Positions 52,012 through 62,500 of a DNA stretch of 64,000 nucleotides are shown piece by piece. The stretch spans positions 2,418,001-2,482,000 of the forward strand of contig NZ_CP144460.1 of NCBI RefSeq assembly GCF_040182365.1, in the 5' to 3' direction. The stretch comes from Xanthomonas sp. 10-10 (lineage in GTDB: Bacteria > Pseudomonadota > Gammaproteobacteria > Xanthomonadales > Xanthomonadaceae). The position numbers and the translations under genes were made by a program. Each line of letters begins with the position of its first letter. The stretch's first letter is position 1. Below the pieces are notes generated by a model. It ran no database searches and was not told the origin of the DNA. It worked only from the letters and a program-made list of their open reading frames with translations.

Positions 52012-53289
52012 TCAGGCGTAGGCGTCCAGCAATCCACGCTGGCGTAACACTACCGACGGAATTCCGACGGGTGGGCTGTCATCCAGGGTGAGGCCGGTGC
52101 CGTCGCGCCCGCTGCCGTTGCCGTTGCCGCTCTGGCCTTGCTGCTGTTGCTTGCCCACATCGGCCTGGCCGAGCTGGAAACCGTTCTGGCCGAGCATTTC
52201 GCGGAGCCGCGGCAGGCTCTGTTCCAGCGCCTGACGGGTATCGGCACTGGCGGCGGTGAAGCTGGCGTTGACCTTGTCGCCATCCAGATGCAGCCGCACC
52301 TCGACCGGGCCCATCTCGTTCGGGGTGAGCTTGATGTGCGCGTGGCCGATCTTCTGGTCGGCCAGCCAGCTCAGCCGCGCGCCGATGGCATCGTCGAAGG
52401 TGTCGCTGCCCATCTCCGGGGTCGGCGTGGGCGATGCGCTGAAGATCGGCGCCGGGTCCTGCAGGCGGGTGAGCGTGGGCGCGGCGGTGGGCAGCACGAA
52501 CGCCGGGGCATTCGGCGCGTCCACTGCTGCGCTGTCGTCGGCCGGGTCCAGTGCCTTGACCGCCATGCTCATCAGCGCGGCGGTCTGCGCATCGCCGCTG
52601 ACCGCAGTGGCCGAGGTGGGCTTGGCGCCTGCGGCGGCAGCCGGCGTAAGCGCACCCAGGGGGGGCAGGGCGGTGGCGGTTGCGGCAGCAGCGGTTGTGG
52701 GCGCGGTGGCATCGCTCGGCAGTGCGGTCGCGGTCGGCGTGGCGCCGGCCGCATTGGCCACACTGGCGGCGAGCGCTGCGGCAGCGGCGGCGAGCACATC
52801 GCCGCCCGGTACTGCCTGGGCCAGCAGGCTCATGCCAAAACCGCCCAGGCCGGCGGGCGGCCAGCCGGCCTCGGTGGTCGTGGCCGCATCGGCGGGGGCG
52901 TCCTTGCTGTCCTTGCTGGCAGTTGCGTTCTTGCCGCTCGCGGTGGTGGCACTGCTGTCCTTGGCTGCGGATTCCTTGGCGGGCTGGGCAGACTTGGCAT
53001 CGCCGTCCTGGGCGCGCGGGCGCTTGGTCGCATCGCCGGGCGCGTCGTCGCCCTGTTCGTCGTCGGCGCGGTTCTTGTCGGATTGGCTGGATTTGGCGGC
53101 AGGCGGCTTGGCCGGCACGCGCTCGGGCGCCTGCGGCGGGGCGTGGGTGGGCGTGTTGGCCGGATTGAGCATGCGCGCGAACTGGTCCTGCGCCGGATCC
53201 TGCTCGGACGACGGGTCGCTGTAGCTGGACTTCTTGCCGGTGCTGGCAAGCGCGCCAAGGCCGGCGGCAAACGCGGACAGGGGGTTCAT
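52012..53289 (-). CDS. fliK: Flagellar hook-length control protein FliK
   Basis: 425 residues. The first 280 are a low-complexity Ala/Pro/Ser/Thr/Lys/Asp region expected for the molecular ruler, and the C-terminal Flg_hook domain (about 300-390) has IGHAHIKLTPNEMGPVEVRL and VNASFTAASADTRQAL, the part that meets FlhB. A Gln/Gly/Asn tail follows. ATG 53289 has GGAGAA five bases upstream and overlaps fliJ by four bases. Confidence 0.95.
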   Translation of the reverse strand: MNPLSAFAAGLGALASTGKKSSYSDPSSEQDPAQDQFARMLNPANTPTHAPPQAPERVPAKPPAAKSSQSDKNRADDEQGDDAPGDATKRPRAQDGDAKSAQPAKESAAKDSSATTASGKNATASKDSKDAPADAATTTEAGWPPAGLGGFGMSLLAQAVPGGDVLAAAAAALAASVANAAGATPTATALPSDATAPTTAAAATATALPPLGALTPAAAAGAKPTSATAVSGDAQTAALMSMAVKALDPADDSAAVDAPNAPAFVLPTAAPTLTRLQDPAPIFSASPTPTPEMGSDTFDDAIGARLSWLADQKIGHAHIKLTPNEMGPVEVRLHLDGDKVNASFTAASADTRQALEQSLPRLREMLGQNGFQLGQADVGKQQQQGQSGNGNGSGRDGTGLTLDDSPPVGIPSVVLRQRGLLDAYA

Positions 53290-53741
53290 ACGGATTCTCC
53301 GTGAGTATCTTCGGCCCGCGCCAGGCGCGAGCGGCGTGCGCCCAGATCGTCCATCTCGCGCTGGTCGCGACGTTCGATCACCTTGTTTTCCTGGGCGCGG
53401 TAGCTGGCGGCCAGTTGCTCCAGCACCTGCTTTTCGCGGCTGGCCAGCAGCAGGCGGGTGCGCTCGGATTCGACCTTGGCGATGTTGCTTTCCACGGTCT
53501 GGGCCTGCTGCAGCACGGCGCTGTCGAGCCGGTCCAGAAAGGCGCGGCGGTTGCTCAGCGCCACCGCGCTGGTGCCGGCCATGTGGCTGTTGGCGTATTC
53601 CTCGGCGTAGCGGCGCAGTTCCTCCAGGCGCGACTGGTGGGTCTCCAGCACGCGCTGGCGCTCGGCCAGATCGCGGGCGACCTTGTCTTCCTGTTCCTGG
53701 GCCCGCCGCAGCAGGGGATCGATTCGCTTGGACTGCATCAT
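53286..53741 (-). CDS. fliJ: Flagellar export chaperone FliJ
   Basis: 151-residue coiled-coil protein of the export ATPase complex (heptad-rich QEQEDKVARDLAERQRVLE and QLAASYRAQENKVIERRDQRE). It starts three bases after fliI ends. MMQ offers two ATGs. Confidence 0.95.
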   Translation of the reverse strand: MMQSKRIDPLLRRAQEQEDKVARDLAERQRVLETHQSRLEELRRYAEEYANSHMAGTSAVALSNRRAFLDRLDSAVLQQAQTVESNIAKVESERTRLLLASREKQVLEQLAASYRAQENKVIERRDQREMDDLGARRSRLARAEDTHGESV

Positions 53742-53744
53742 GGA

Positions 53745-55121
53745 TTAATTCTCGGGTTCCACCAGTTGCTGCAGCGCGGACAGGCTGTCGCTCAGCAGCG
53801 ATGCCTTGTGGACGTCCTGGCCAAGGAATTCGACGATCTCCGGCCAGCGCGCCAATGCTTCGTCGGTGGCCGGGTCGCTGCCGCGCTGGTAGGCGCCGAT
53901 GGCGATCAGGTCGCGGTTGGCGGTGTAGGCAGAGAGCAGGCGCTTGAGCTTGCGGATGCGCAGGCGCCAGGGCTCGTCGGCGATATCCTGCACCACGCGG
54001 CTGACCGACGATTCCAGGTCGATGGCCGGATACAGGCCGCTGTCGGCAACCCGACGCGACAGCAGAATATGGCCGTCCAGGATGGCGCGGGCGGCGTCGG
54101 CGATCGGGTCCTGCGGGTCGTCGCCTTCGGTCAGTACGGTGTAGAAGGCGGTGATCGAGCCGCGGCCCTTGGCGCCGTTGCCGGCACGTTCCACCAGCGC
54201 CGGCAATTTGGCGAACACCGACGGCGGGTAGCCGCGTGTGGTCGGCGGCTCGCCGACCGACAGGCCGATCTCGCGCTGCGCCTGGGCGAAGCGGGTCAGC
54301 GAGTCCATCAGCAACAATACGTTCAGGCCCTGGTCGCGGAACCATTCGGCAATGGCAGTGGCGCGGTAGGCGCCATGCAGGCGCGCCAGCGGCGGGCGGT
54401 CGGCCGGGGCGGCGACCACCACGGCCCGGCGCAGGCCTTCCTCGCCCAGGGTGGTCTCGACGAAGTCGCGCACTTCGCGGCCACGTTCGCCGATCAGCCC
54501 GACCACGATGACATCGGCCGAGGTGAAGCGGGTCATCATGCCCAGCAGCGTCGATTTACCGACACCGGAGCCGGCGAACAGGCCCACGCGCTGACCACGG
54601 CCGATCGGCAGCATGGCGTTGATGGCGCGCACACCCACGTCCAGCGAGGTGGTGATGGGTTCGCGCGCCAGCGGATTGATCGACATGCCGGCCATGCTGA
54701 CGCTGCCTTCGCCGCGGATCGGGCCCTTGCCGTCCAGCGGGGTGCCATCGCTGTCGATGACGCGGCCGAGCAGGCCTTCGCCCACTTCCACGCCGCCACG
54801 GCGGCGCGAGGGCACCACGCGGGCGTTGGGCAGCAGCCCGTGCAGTTCGGCGCTGGGCATCAGGTAGGTACGTTCGCCGGCAAAGCCGACCACTTCGGCA
54901 TCCACCCAGCCGCCGTCGACTTCGACCTTGCAGGTGGCGCCCATCGGCGCTTCGCAGCCGGTCGCCTCCAGGGTCAGGCCGACCGCGCGGCGCAGGATGC
55001 CTTCGCGGATCAGGGTGCGTCCGGCGGTGGGCTCCAGGCCAAGCGTGCCCAGCCGGGTGGCCAGGCGCAGGTTGCGTGCATCCAGCCAATCGGCCGGGGT
55101 GGCACCGAACAGGGCGCTCAC
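53745..55121 (-). CDS. fliI: Flagellum-specific ATP synthase FliI
   Basis: 458-residue export ATPase. Walker A GLFAGSGVGKST, catalytic ERGREVRDFV, Walker B VLLLMDSLTRFAQAQREIGL, all typical. The start is GTG 55121, with a GTGA overlap with fliH and GGAG at good spacing. Confidence 0.98.
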   Translation of the reverse strand: MSALFGATPADWLDARNLRLATRLGTLGLEPTAGRTLIREGILRRAVGLTLEATGCEAPMGATCKVEVDGGWVDAEVVGFAGERTYLMPSAELHGLLPNARVVPSRRRGGVEVGEGLLGRVIDSDGTPLDGKGPIRGEGSVSMAGMSINPLAREPITTSLDVGVRAINAMLPIGRGQRVGLFAGSGVGKSTLLGMMTRFTSADVIVVGLIGERGREVRDFVETTLGEEGLRRAVVVAAPADRPPLARLHGAYRATAIAEWFRDQGLNVLLLMDSLTRFAQAQREIGLSVGEPPTTRGYPPSVFAKLPALVERAGNGAKGRGSITAFYTVLTEGDDPQDPIADAARAILDGHILLSRRVADSGLYPAIDLESSVSRVVQDIADEPWRLRIRKLKRLLSAYTANRDLIAIGAYQRGSDPATDEALARWPEIVEFLGQDVHKASLLSDSLSALQQLVEPEN

Positions 55122-55738
55122 AGGCCCGCTCCGGATTTGCGCATGACTGTCTCCAGGGCGGCCCGCAGGCGCGCGTCCAAGGTGCCGTCCACGCGCACGC
55201 TCTCGGCGTGCACGCGCAGGTCGCCGCGGCTCAGGCTCAGATCCGGGGCCACGCGGGTGGTGCTGCTGGGCGCCAGATGCGGCAGCAGCGCGGTGATATC
55301 GTCCGGGTGCAGTCGCACTTCGACTTCGCGGCCGGCGCCGCCGACCGCATCCACGGCCTCGCCCACCAGGTCGGCCAGCAGCTGCGGTTCGACCTGGTAG
55401 GCACGCCCGACCAACTGGCCGGCGATGCGCACGGCCAATTCGCCAAGCGCGCCGACCACCTCGTTTTCCAGCCGCGCCAGCGGACGGGTGAAGTTGTCCA
55501 GGATGCCGTCGATCTGCGCGGTCAACCGGCGCACTTCGGACTGGCCCTGGGCAAAGCCCTCGGCATGGCCGCGAGCAAAGCCTTCCTGCTGGGCGGCGTC
55601 TTCGATGGCCTGGATCTCTTCCAGGGTCGGCGGGCGCAGCACCGGCTCGTACGCGGCCGGTTCGTCGAACTCCGGTTCCGGCGCGGCCAGGGCCATGTGC
55701 AGGTCGGGGGCCAGCCAGCGGGTGACCACGTCGTTCAT
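55118..55738 (-). CDS. fliH: Flagellar export regulator FliH
   Basis: 206 residues, the FliI regulator of the export stator. Variable N-terminus, a GxxxG-like stretch (QQEGFARGHAEGFAQGQSEVRR) and a C-terminal domain. Overlaps fliI and fliG by four bases. Confidence 0.95.
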   Translation of the reverse strand: MNDVVTRWLAPDLHMALAAPEPEFDEPAAYEPVLRPPTLEEIQAIEDAAQQEGFARGHAEGFAQGQSEVRRLTAQIDGILDNFTRPLARLENEVVGALGELAVRIAGQLVGRAYQVEPQLLADLVGEAVDAVGGAGREVEVRLHPDDITALLPHLAPSSTTRVAPDLSLSRGDLRVHAESVRVDGTLDARLRAALETVMRKSGAGL

Positions 55739-56745
55739 ACCATGGCCTCCGCACCGGCGCCGCCGAGGCTGATGGCGCCTTCGTCAGCCAGGCGGCGGAC
55801 GATGGTGAGGATTTCCTTCTGCGCCGCTTCCACGTCGGCCAGGCGCACCGGGCCGCGCGCTTCCATGTCTTCGATCAGGATCTCGGCAGCGCGCTGGGAC
55901 ATGTTGCGGGTGATCTTCTCGCGCACCTTGGTGTCGGCGCCGCGCAGCGCCAGGCCCAGGCGCTCGCCGGAGACTTCGCGCAGCAGCGTCTGCAGGCCAC
56001 GATCGTCCAGGTCCACCAGGTTGTCGAACACGAACATCAGGTCCTGGATCTTGGTGGCCAGGTCGGCGTCGATCTTGCTGATCTCGCCCAGCACGCCCTG
56101 GTCGGCGCCGGTGTCCAGGAAGTTGAGGATGTTGGCCGCCACCTTGATGCCGCCCACGTTGGACGACTTCAGGTTCTGGTTGCCGGCAAATTGACGCTCC
56201 ATGATGTCGTTGAGCTCGCTCAGCGCGTTGGGCGGGATGCCGTCCAGGGTGGCGATGCGCAGCAGCACGTCGGCGCGGGTGCGCTCGGGCAGGTTCTTCA
56301 GCGACTCGGCCGCCTGATCGCTGTCAAGATGCGCCATGACGATGGCGATGATCTGCGGGTGCTCGTTGCGCACCAGGTCGGCCACCGCACGCGGGTCCAT
56401 CCACTTCAGGGTGTCCAGGCCGGTGGTGTTGCGGCCGAGCAGGATGCGGTCGATCAGGCCGCCGGCCTTGTCGGCACCCAGCGCCTGGATCAGCACGTTG
56501 CGGATGTAGTCGTCGGCGCCCACGCCCAGCGAGGTCTTGCCGGCCAGTTCGCCGTTGAACTCGTCCATGACCTTCTCGACCTGGTCGCGCGAGATGCCGG
56601 TCATGGTGGCCATGGCGATGCCGATCTTCTGCACCTCCTTGGGGTCCATGTGCTTGAGCACTTCGGCGGCGTCGCTTTCGCCAAGCGACAGCAACAGCAC
56701 GGCAGCGCGTTGTACGCCGGTCATCGGTGGTGTATCAGGCTTCAC
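55735..56745 (-). CDS. fliG: Flagellar motor switch protein FliG
   Basis: 336-residue rotor protein that transmits torque. N-terminal domain (AAVLLLSLGESDAAEVLKHM), middle domain and C-terminal charged torque helix (DDRGLQTLLREVSGERLGLALRGAD). Start at GTG 56745, overlapping fliF by 11 bases, or ATG 56724. Confidence 0.97.
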   Translation of the reverse strand: MKPDTPPMTGVQRAAVLLLSLGESDAAEVLKHMDPKEVQKIGIAMATMTGISRDQVEKVMDEFNGELAGKTSLGVGADDYIRNVLIQALGADKAGGLIDRILLGRNTTGLDTLKWMDPRAVADLVRNEHPQIIAIVMAHLDSDQAAESLKNLPERTRADVLLRIATLDGIPPNALSELNDIMERQFAGNQNLKSSNVGGIKVAANILNFLDTGADQGVLGEISKIDADLATKIQDLMFVFDNLVDLDDRGLQTLLREVSGERLGLALRGADTKVREKITRNMSQRAAEILIEDMEARGPVRLADVEAAQKEILTIVRRLADEGAISLGGAGAEAMV

Positions 56746-58459
56746 TGGCGACCCATCCCTTCACGACTTGTGCGACACGTTTTGAATCGGCTTTGACTGC
56801 TTCGCGTGCGACGCGCATGCGCTCTTCGTAGGCATCCGGCAGGGCGATCGGGGTCTTGCGTTCCTGCCCGATGCTGGCGGTGTCCTCGCCCATGTGGGGC
56901 AACAGCGACTCCTCGTCGTCGACCATCCGCACATCGGCGCTCTGCGGAGTGCCATCGTTGCCGCCATTGCGCTGCTTTTCCTTGACCGCGGTCACGCCGG
57001 TGAGCTGGCGCAGGGTGGGGCGCACCACGCCGAACAGCAGCGCCAGCACCACCACCGCACCGACCAGCAGGCGCAGACCGTTCTGCACGCGCGGGTCTTC
57101 CCACCACTTGGGGCCTTCCTCGCCCGCAACCGCTTCCCGCACGAACGGGGCATTCATCACCGACACCGTGTCGCCACGTGCCGCGTCGAACCCCACCGCC
57201 TGCTTGACCAGGCCCTCGATACGGGTGAGCTCGGCGGCCGTCAGCGGCTGCTCGACCATCTTGCCCTTGGCACCGGGGCGCGGGACGTTGTCCAGCAGCA
57301 CCGCCACCGACACCCGCTTGATGCGGCCGGCCGGCTGACGGGTGTGTTGCAAGGTTCGGTCCAATTCGTAATTGCGGGTGGCGCTCTTGGAAGTCTCGGT
57401 CGGCGCGGCAGGAGCCGCGGCCTGGCCGTTGGCGGCGGCCGGGGTGCCCGGTGCGCCGGCGACGGCCGCAGCCGGCGGCTGGCCGGGACTGTTGCTGGTG
57501 GCGCCCGGAGGACCCTGCGGGCCGGTGGCGCTGGTGCTGGTGTCGCTGACCTGCTCGCTGCGCAGCTTGGCCGGCTCGCCGTTGTAGAGTTCGCGGGCTT
57601 CTTCGACCACCGAGAAGTCCATGTCCACGCTGACTTCCGGGTTGACCCGGCCCGGGCCGGTCATCGGCTCGAGCAGCTCGCGGATGCGCTGGTTGTAGGA
57701 GCTTTCCTGGCGACGCACCTGCTCGAACTGGGCGGCATGCTGGGCGGCATCGCTGTTGGGATCGGCGATGGAGAGCATGCGGCCGCTCTGGTCGACCACG
57801 GTGACGCGTTCGGGGGTCATGTCCGGAATGCTGGACGCCACCAGATTGACGATGGCATCGACCTGGTTGCGCTCCAGGCCCTGGCCGCCGCGCAGCTCCA
57901 GCACCACCGAGGCGCTGGCCACTTCGCGCTGACGGGTGAACGCGCTGGGCTTGGGGATGGCCAGATGCACGCGTGCCTCGCGCACCGGGCGCAGGGTGCT
58001 GATGGTGCGCGAGAGTTCGGTTTCCAGCGCGTGCTGGTAGCGGGCGTTTTCCACGAACTGGCTGACCCCGAAACCCGGGTCCTTTTCCATCAACTCGAAC
58101 CCGCCGCCGGTTTCCTTGCCGGTCAGGCCGGAGCCGGCCAGCTTCAGGCGCGCGTCGTACAGGCGGTCCTGCGGAACCGAGATGGCGCCGGTGTTCTGGT
58201 CGATCTTGTACGGGATCTGCGCGGTGCGCAGCAGGTCGGCGGCCTCGGCATTGCCCTTGTCATCCAGGCCGGTGTACAGCGACTGGTAGCCGGGCTGCTG
58301 CGACCAGAAGAACACCGCCAGGCCTGCACCCACCGCCAGGGCGATCATCGCCATCATGGTCAGCTTGCGGGTGATCTGCAGGCTGCGGACACGGTCGAAC
58401 CACTGGCCCGCCTTTTCGGCGTTTTGGTTCATGTTTTCTTTGCTGATCGCGAGAGCCAT
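56735..58459 (-). CDS. fliF: Flagellar MS-ring protein FliF
   Basis: 574-residue membrane-ring protein. Two membrane segments (about 33-52 and 440-462), ring-building motifs (YQSLYTGLDDKGNAEA, YQHALETELSRTISTLRPV, ARVHLAIPKPSAFTRQ) and a C-terminal FliG-binding tail. AAAGG precedes ATG 58459. It is 13 bases after fliE. Confidence 0.98.
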   Translation of the reverse strand: MALAISKENMNQNAEKAGQWFDRVRSLQITRKLTMMAMIALAVGAGLAVFFWSQQPGYQSLYTGLDDKGNAEAADLLRTAQIPYKIDQNTGAISVPQDRLYDARLKLAGSGLTGKETGGGFELMEKDPGFGVSQFVENARYQHALETELSRTISTLRPVREARVHLAIPKPSAFTRQREVASASVVLELRGGQGLERNQVDAIVNLVASSIPDMTPERVTVVDQSGRMLSIADPNSDAAQHAAQFEQVRRQESSYNQRIRELLEPMTGPGRVNPEVSVDMDFSVVEEARELYNGEPAKLRSEQVSDTSTSATGPQGPPGATSNSPGQPPAAAVAGAPGTPAAANGQAAAPAAPTETSKSATRNYELDRTLQHTRQPAGRIKRVSVAVLLDNVPRPGAKGKMVEQPLTAAELTRIEGLVKQAVGFDAARGDTVSVMNAPFVREAVAGEEGPKWWEDPRVQNGLRLLVGAVVVLALLFGVVRPTLRQLTGVTAVKEKQRNGGNDGTPQSADVRMVDDEESLLPHMGEDTASIGQERKTPIALPDAYEERMRVAREAVKADSKRVAQVVKGWVASEA

Positions 58460-58472
58460 GTGTCGTCAACCT

Positions 58473-58844
58473 TTACAGCGGCATGTTCATGACGTCCTGG
58501 TAAGCCTGGACGAGACGGTTGCGGACTTCCACGGTGGCGCGGAAGGCCACCTGGGATTGCTGGGAGGCGACCATGACCCGGGCCAGATCGGCACTGGGGT
58601 CGCCCATTTCAAACGCCTTGGAGAGCGCGCCGGCCTTCTGCTGGGCCTCGTTGACGCCGCCGATGGCGCCGCGCAAGGTCTCGCTGAAGCTCGGCGCCTG
58701 GGTGGCCGGCGTTCCCTGTGCGCCAGCCAGTCCCTGGATCTGATTGCCGCGCGCCGCATCGCCCACCGCACCCATCGGGCCTTGGCCCATCTGCGTCTGG
58801 TAGCTGCGGATCTGCGAAAGAATCGAGGTAACGGAGTCGCTCAT
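58473..58844 (-). CDS. fliE: Flagellar MS-ring/rod junction protein FliE
   Basis: 123 residues with a C-terminal helix region (SADLARVMVASQQSQVAFRA, VRNRLVQAYQDVMNMPL) characteristic of FliE. ATG 58844 lies about 23 bases after the predicted sigma-54 start. First gene of the fliE-K unit. Confidence 0.96.
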   Translation of the reverse strand: MSDSVTSILSQIRSYQTQMGQGPMGAVGDAARGNQIQGLAGAQGTPATQAPSFSETLRGAIGGVNEAQQKAGALSKAFEMGDPSADLARVMVASQQSQVAFRATVEVRNRLVQAYQDVMNMPL

Positions 58845-58877
58845 GGGTGCGGTCAGCCAGGGAGGCATCCACACCAA

Positions 58878-58893
58878 TGCAAGCGGCGTGCCG
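58878..58893 (-). promoter_or_regulatory. Sigma-54 promoter of fliEFGHIJK
   Basis: On the minus strand CGGCAC-GCCGC-TTGCA: GG at -24 and GC at -12 with correct spacing. Predicted start about 58867. Confidence 0.8.
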
Positions 58894-58965
58894 AAATCGT
58901 GCCGGGATTCCGGCGCGGGCACGTTCCTGCCGCGCCCTGTCGCGAGCGCGTCGCAGCGATACCGC

Positions 58966-59490
58966 CCCCCATCCGCCCTTCGGGCACCTTCCCCCGCACG
59001 CGGGGGAAGGGAGTCGGTGATGGTCAGTTGCAGTGGACTGACAGATCACTCGCAGCCAAGGTTTTCCCTTCCCCCGCAAGCGGGAGAAGGGAGTTGGAGA
59101 TGGTCAGCTGCAGTGCACCGACAGAACACGCACAGCCAATGCTTTCCCTTCTCCCGCCAGCGGGAGAAGGTGGCGCGCAGCGCCGGATGAGGGCGGCACC
59201 GTCAATTGCCACGCCGCTGCATGCATGGCAACGCGCAGACTGGCGTGTGGTCGCATGCCCCCATCCGCCCTTCGGGCACCTTCCCCCGCAAGCGGGGGAA
59301 GGAAGCCGGTGATGGTCAGCAGCAGTGCACCGACAGATCACGCACAGCCAATGCTTTCCCTTCCCCGGCAGGCGGGGGGAAGGCAGTCGGTGGTTATCAG
59401 CTGCAATGCACTGACAGATCACGCGCAGCGAAGGTTTTCCCTTCTCCCGCCAGCGGGAGAAGGTGGCGCGCAGCGCCGGATGAGGGCAGC
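58966..59490. repeat. Cluster of six palindromic repeat modules
   Basis: Hairpins of the type CCCTTCTCCCGC-AGCGGGAGAAGG lie near 58987, 59067, 59146, 59279, 59357 and 59439. Between them recurs a spacer like GGTCAGCTGCAGTGCA...CAGATCACGCGCAGCCAA of about 50 bases. Two hairpins are followed by TGGCGCGCAGCGCCGGATGA and two preceded by CCCATCCGCCCTTCGGGCAC. They look like Xanthomonas interspersed palindromic elements inserted repeatedly. Confidence 0.85.
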
Positions 59491-59561
59491 ACCGTCAATT
59501 CACACGCGGCCAGACACCCGTTCTACCGCCAGCCGGAAAACGCTGAAGCAGCGTCCCCGCG

Positions 59562-62500
59562 CTAGTCCGGCAACCAGGCCGCTCGCCAGCTGTCCAGATG
59601 GCTGCCGCTCAACATCCAGTCGCGTCTCACTGCCTCGCGCAAGGCCGCACCCTTGGCGCGCGCCGCATCCAGGTCGGCCAGATGTTCGCGGATCGCGCCG
59701 ATCCAGTCGCGATAACGGTTCTTCACCAGGGTCACCGGCAGGGTGCCCTGATAGCAGCGCACGTCGCTGGCGATCACCGGATAGCCGCAGGCACCGTACT
59801 CCAGCAGGCGCAGATTGCTCTTGCACTCGTTGAACAGGTTCTGCTCCACCGGCGCCAGTGCCAGATCCAGGTCCAGCGCCGCCAGCGCCGCCGGGTACTG
59901 ATTGATCGGCACGCCCGGCTGGAAATGGTGAATATGCTGGCGCAGCGCGAACGGGTACATCCCCATGAACACCCAGTCCACCTCGCCGGCGAGCTCCTTC
60001 ACCACGTCGGCAATCAGCTCCAGGTCGCCGGTATGGCTGGCGCCGCCAGCCCAGCCAATCCGCGGCTTGCCACCCTGGCGTTCGGCCCGCGCGGGCAGAT
60101 GTTCCCACCAATGTGGCGGCAAGCGGTTTTCCGCCACGCGAATATCGCTATGCAGCCCGGCAAACGCGTCGGCCAGCGCCGGCGTGGAGACCACGAAGCG
60201 GTCCACCATGCCCAGCCCGCGCCGCACGGTCTTGAGAATGTCCTTGGGCATCTGCGCGCGGTGGGCATTCTTCAGCGGCAGGTTGGGCAGGTAATCGTCC
60301 AGCTCGTAGACCTTGAACGCGCGCGACAGCGCCTTCATCCGCCGCATCGCCTCCAGCCGCGCCTCGCCCACCTGGCGTTGCAGGATCACCGCGTCGGGAT
60401 CCTGACGCGCCAGTTCGGCAATCTCCAGGTAGCCGTTGAACAGCACGCCTTCGGCCAGGCCGGCCTCGCGCAGGGCGCGCAGTGGCTGGATCACCCGATA
60501 GTGTCCGCAGCCTTCGATATCGGCCGGCAGTGCGATCACGCTCGGCAGCGGCCGCCACGATTGCAACGGCCGCCAGCTGGCGCGCGGGTCGGCCAGTTGG
60601 AAGCCTGCGTCGGGATCCAGCGAGAAGCCCGGGTTGTAGGCCGGGTCGTTGGCCATCACCGGAAGCCAACGCGCGTACATCGCTTCTTCGTCCAGCGCAG
60701 TGGCGGGCATCTGCTCCGGTGGATCGATCAACAGCTGCGCCCGCGCCGCGAACACATTCAGGTAGCCGGCCTGGTGCAGGCGCAGGCACAGGTCGACATC
60801 GCTCCACTGCGCCAGTGCCGGCTCCAGCGCAAAACCGCCTGCGTCGATAAACAGCTGGCGCGGCAGCATCAGGCATTCGCCGCTCAAGGCGGTGTAGTTC
60901 TGGTCCAGCTGCAGGCGCTGCAGATAACCGGATTCGTCGAACGCATGGCCTTCGAACGCGCGCGCCGCCGGTGCCCCCAGGCCCAGCAGCAGACCGGCGT
61001 GATGCACGGTGCCGTCGCCGCGCAGCAACTTGCCGGCAACCGCGCCCACCTCCGGCCGCAGCGCATGATTGAGCAGCTGCTCCAGCCAATCGGCCTTCAT
61101 CACCGCAGCGCCGGCCGACAGCCACAGCAACATATCCCCACGTGTATGCCCGGCGGCGGCATTGCAGACCGCTTCGCGCGCAGGCTCGGCAGCAAAGCGC
61201 AGCACGCGGATCTGCTGCAGGCCCAGCGCATCGATGCCAGCCAACCAATCGCGCAGGTCCGGGGCGGTGCTGTCGCGGTCCAGCAGCAGCACCTCGTAAT
61301 GCGGGTAGGCGGTGTTGGCCAGGATGCTTTCCAGGCAGCGCTGCACCTGCGGCAACCGGCCATCGACCAGCACCAGGATGCTGACCAGCGGCTGCTGGGC
61401 ATGCTGGTAATCCACCGCATGCCGACCAGGGCCGGCGCTGTGCACGCGTGCATCCGCATACCCGCGCGCGGCCAGGTGGCGGGCGATGGCACGTTGCTCG
61501 TCCGCATCGGATTGCAGTGTTTGGGCTGCGGCCACCAACAATGGCTCGGCGATGTGCTGCACACAGGCCAGGCCGTAACGCTCGACCAGGCCAAGCTGAT
61601 AGCCGAGTTCGAAGGCCTGCCCAAGGTCTGCCGGAAAACCGCCGTCGGCCACCAGACTGCTGCGGCGGAACAGCCAGTGCCGCGACAGTGTGGACGGCGC
61701 GCTCAGCAGCACATCCAGATACAGCGCCGGCCGCAGCGCCAGCCCAAGCTGCGCGGTGTCCAGTGCAACCACTTCATCCGCATAGACAGCCTGGCACTGC
61801 TCGGGCAGCCCGATCATGCCCAGCGCCAGCATCGTCAGGCCGCTGACGGTAAAGAGGCTGCCGGCATCCACCAGCAGCACCCAATCGACATCCTGCTGCC
61901 CTGCGATGGCCTGGTTGAGTGCGGCCACCAGACCCGCATCGCCAATCAGCACGCCATGCTCGCCTCGGGCGGCCACCTGGTGCGGTGCACTGCTGACCAC
62001 CCAGGTCTGCCGATTGCGAAAGCAGGCCAACGCATCGATGCTGGCCAGGGTTGCGGCCACTGCTGCGGCATCCCCGTCGCGGTCGATCAGCATCACCGCA
62101 ATGCGCGGCCCGCCGGCATGCGCCTGTAGGCGCGCATCGATCAACGCGCGCTGCACATCGCTGGGGTGGCGCACGCCCAGCCAGGTGGCCGGCGACACCT
62201 GTTCGGCCATGCCGGCGCTGCGCATCAGCGCATTGACCAGATCCACCGACTTGAACACGCGCGCCTTGTGCGGGCTGAGCGGGGCGACCCGCACTTGGCG
62301 GTTGTCGCCGGTCTCGCGTCGCCAGCCGAGCTGGCGGATGCCCTGGCGCAGGTCTTCGTGGCCCTGGTCGCCGACCCCGACCTGATCGCGGCCGGCCTGG
62401 CTGAACTGCGCGCTGGACACGCGGAAGTGCGTGAGCGGCCTGGCCAGAAACGCCAGGTTGCCATGGCGCAGCAGCTTGACGTAGATCGCCAGGTCGCCAA

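Larger units (their letters stand above)
58845..59561. other. 717-bp gap between fliE and the glycosyltransferase
   Basis: It holds the fliE sigma-54 promoter (58878-58893) and a cluster of six palindromic modules (58987-59490). No gene seen. Confidence 0.75.
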
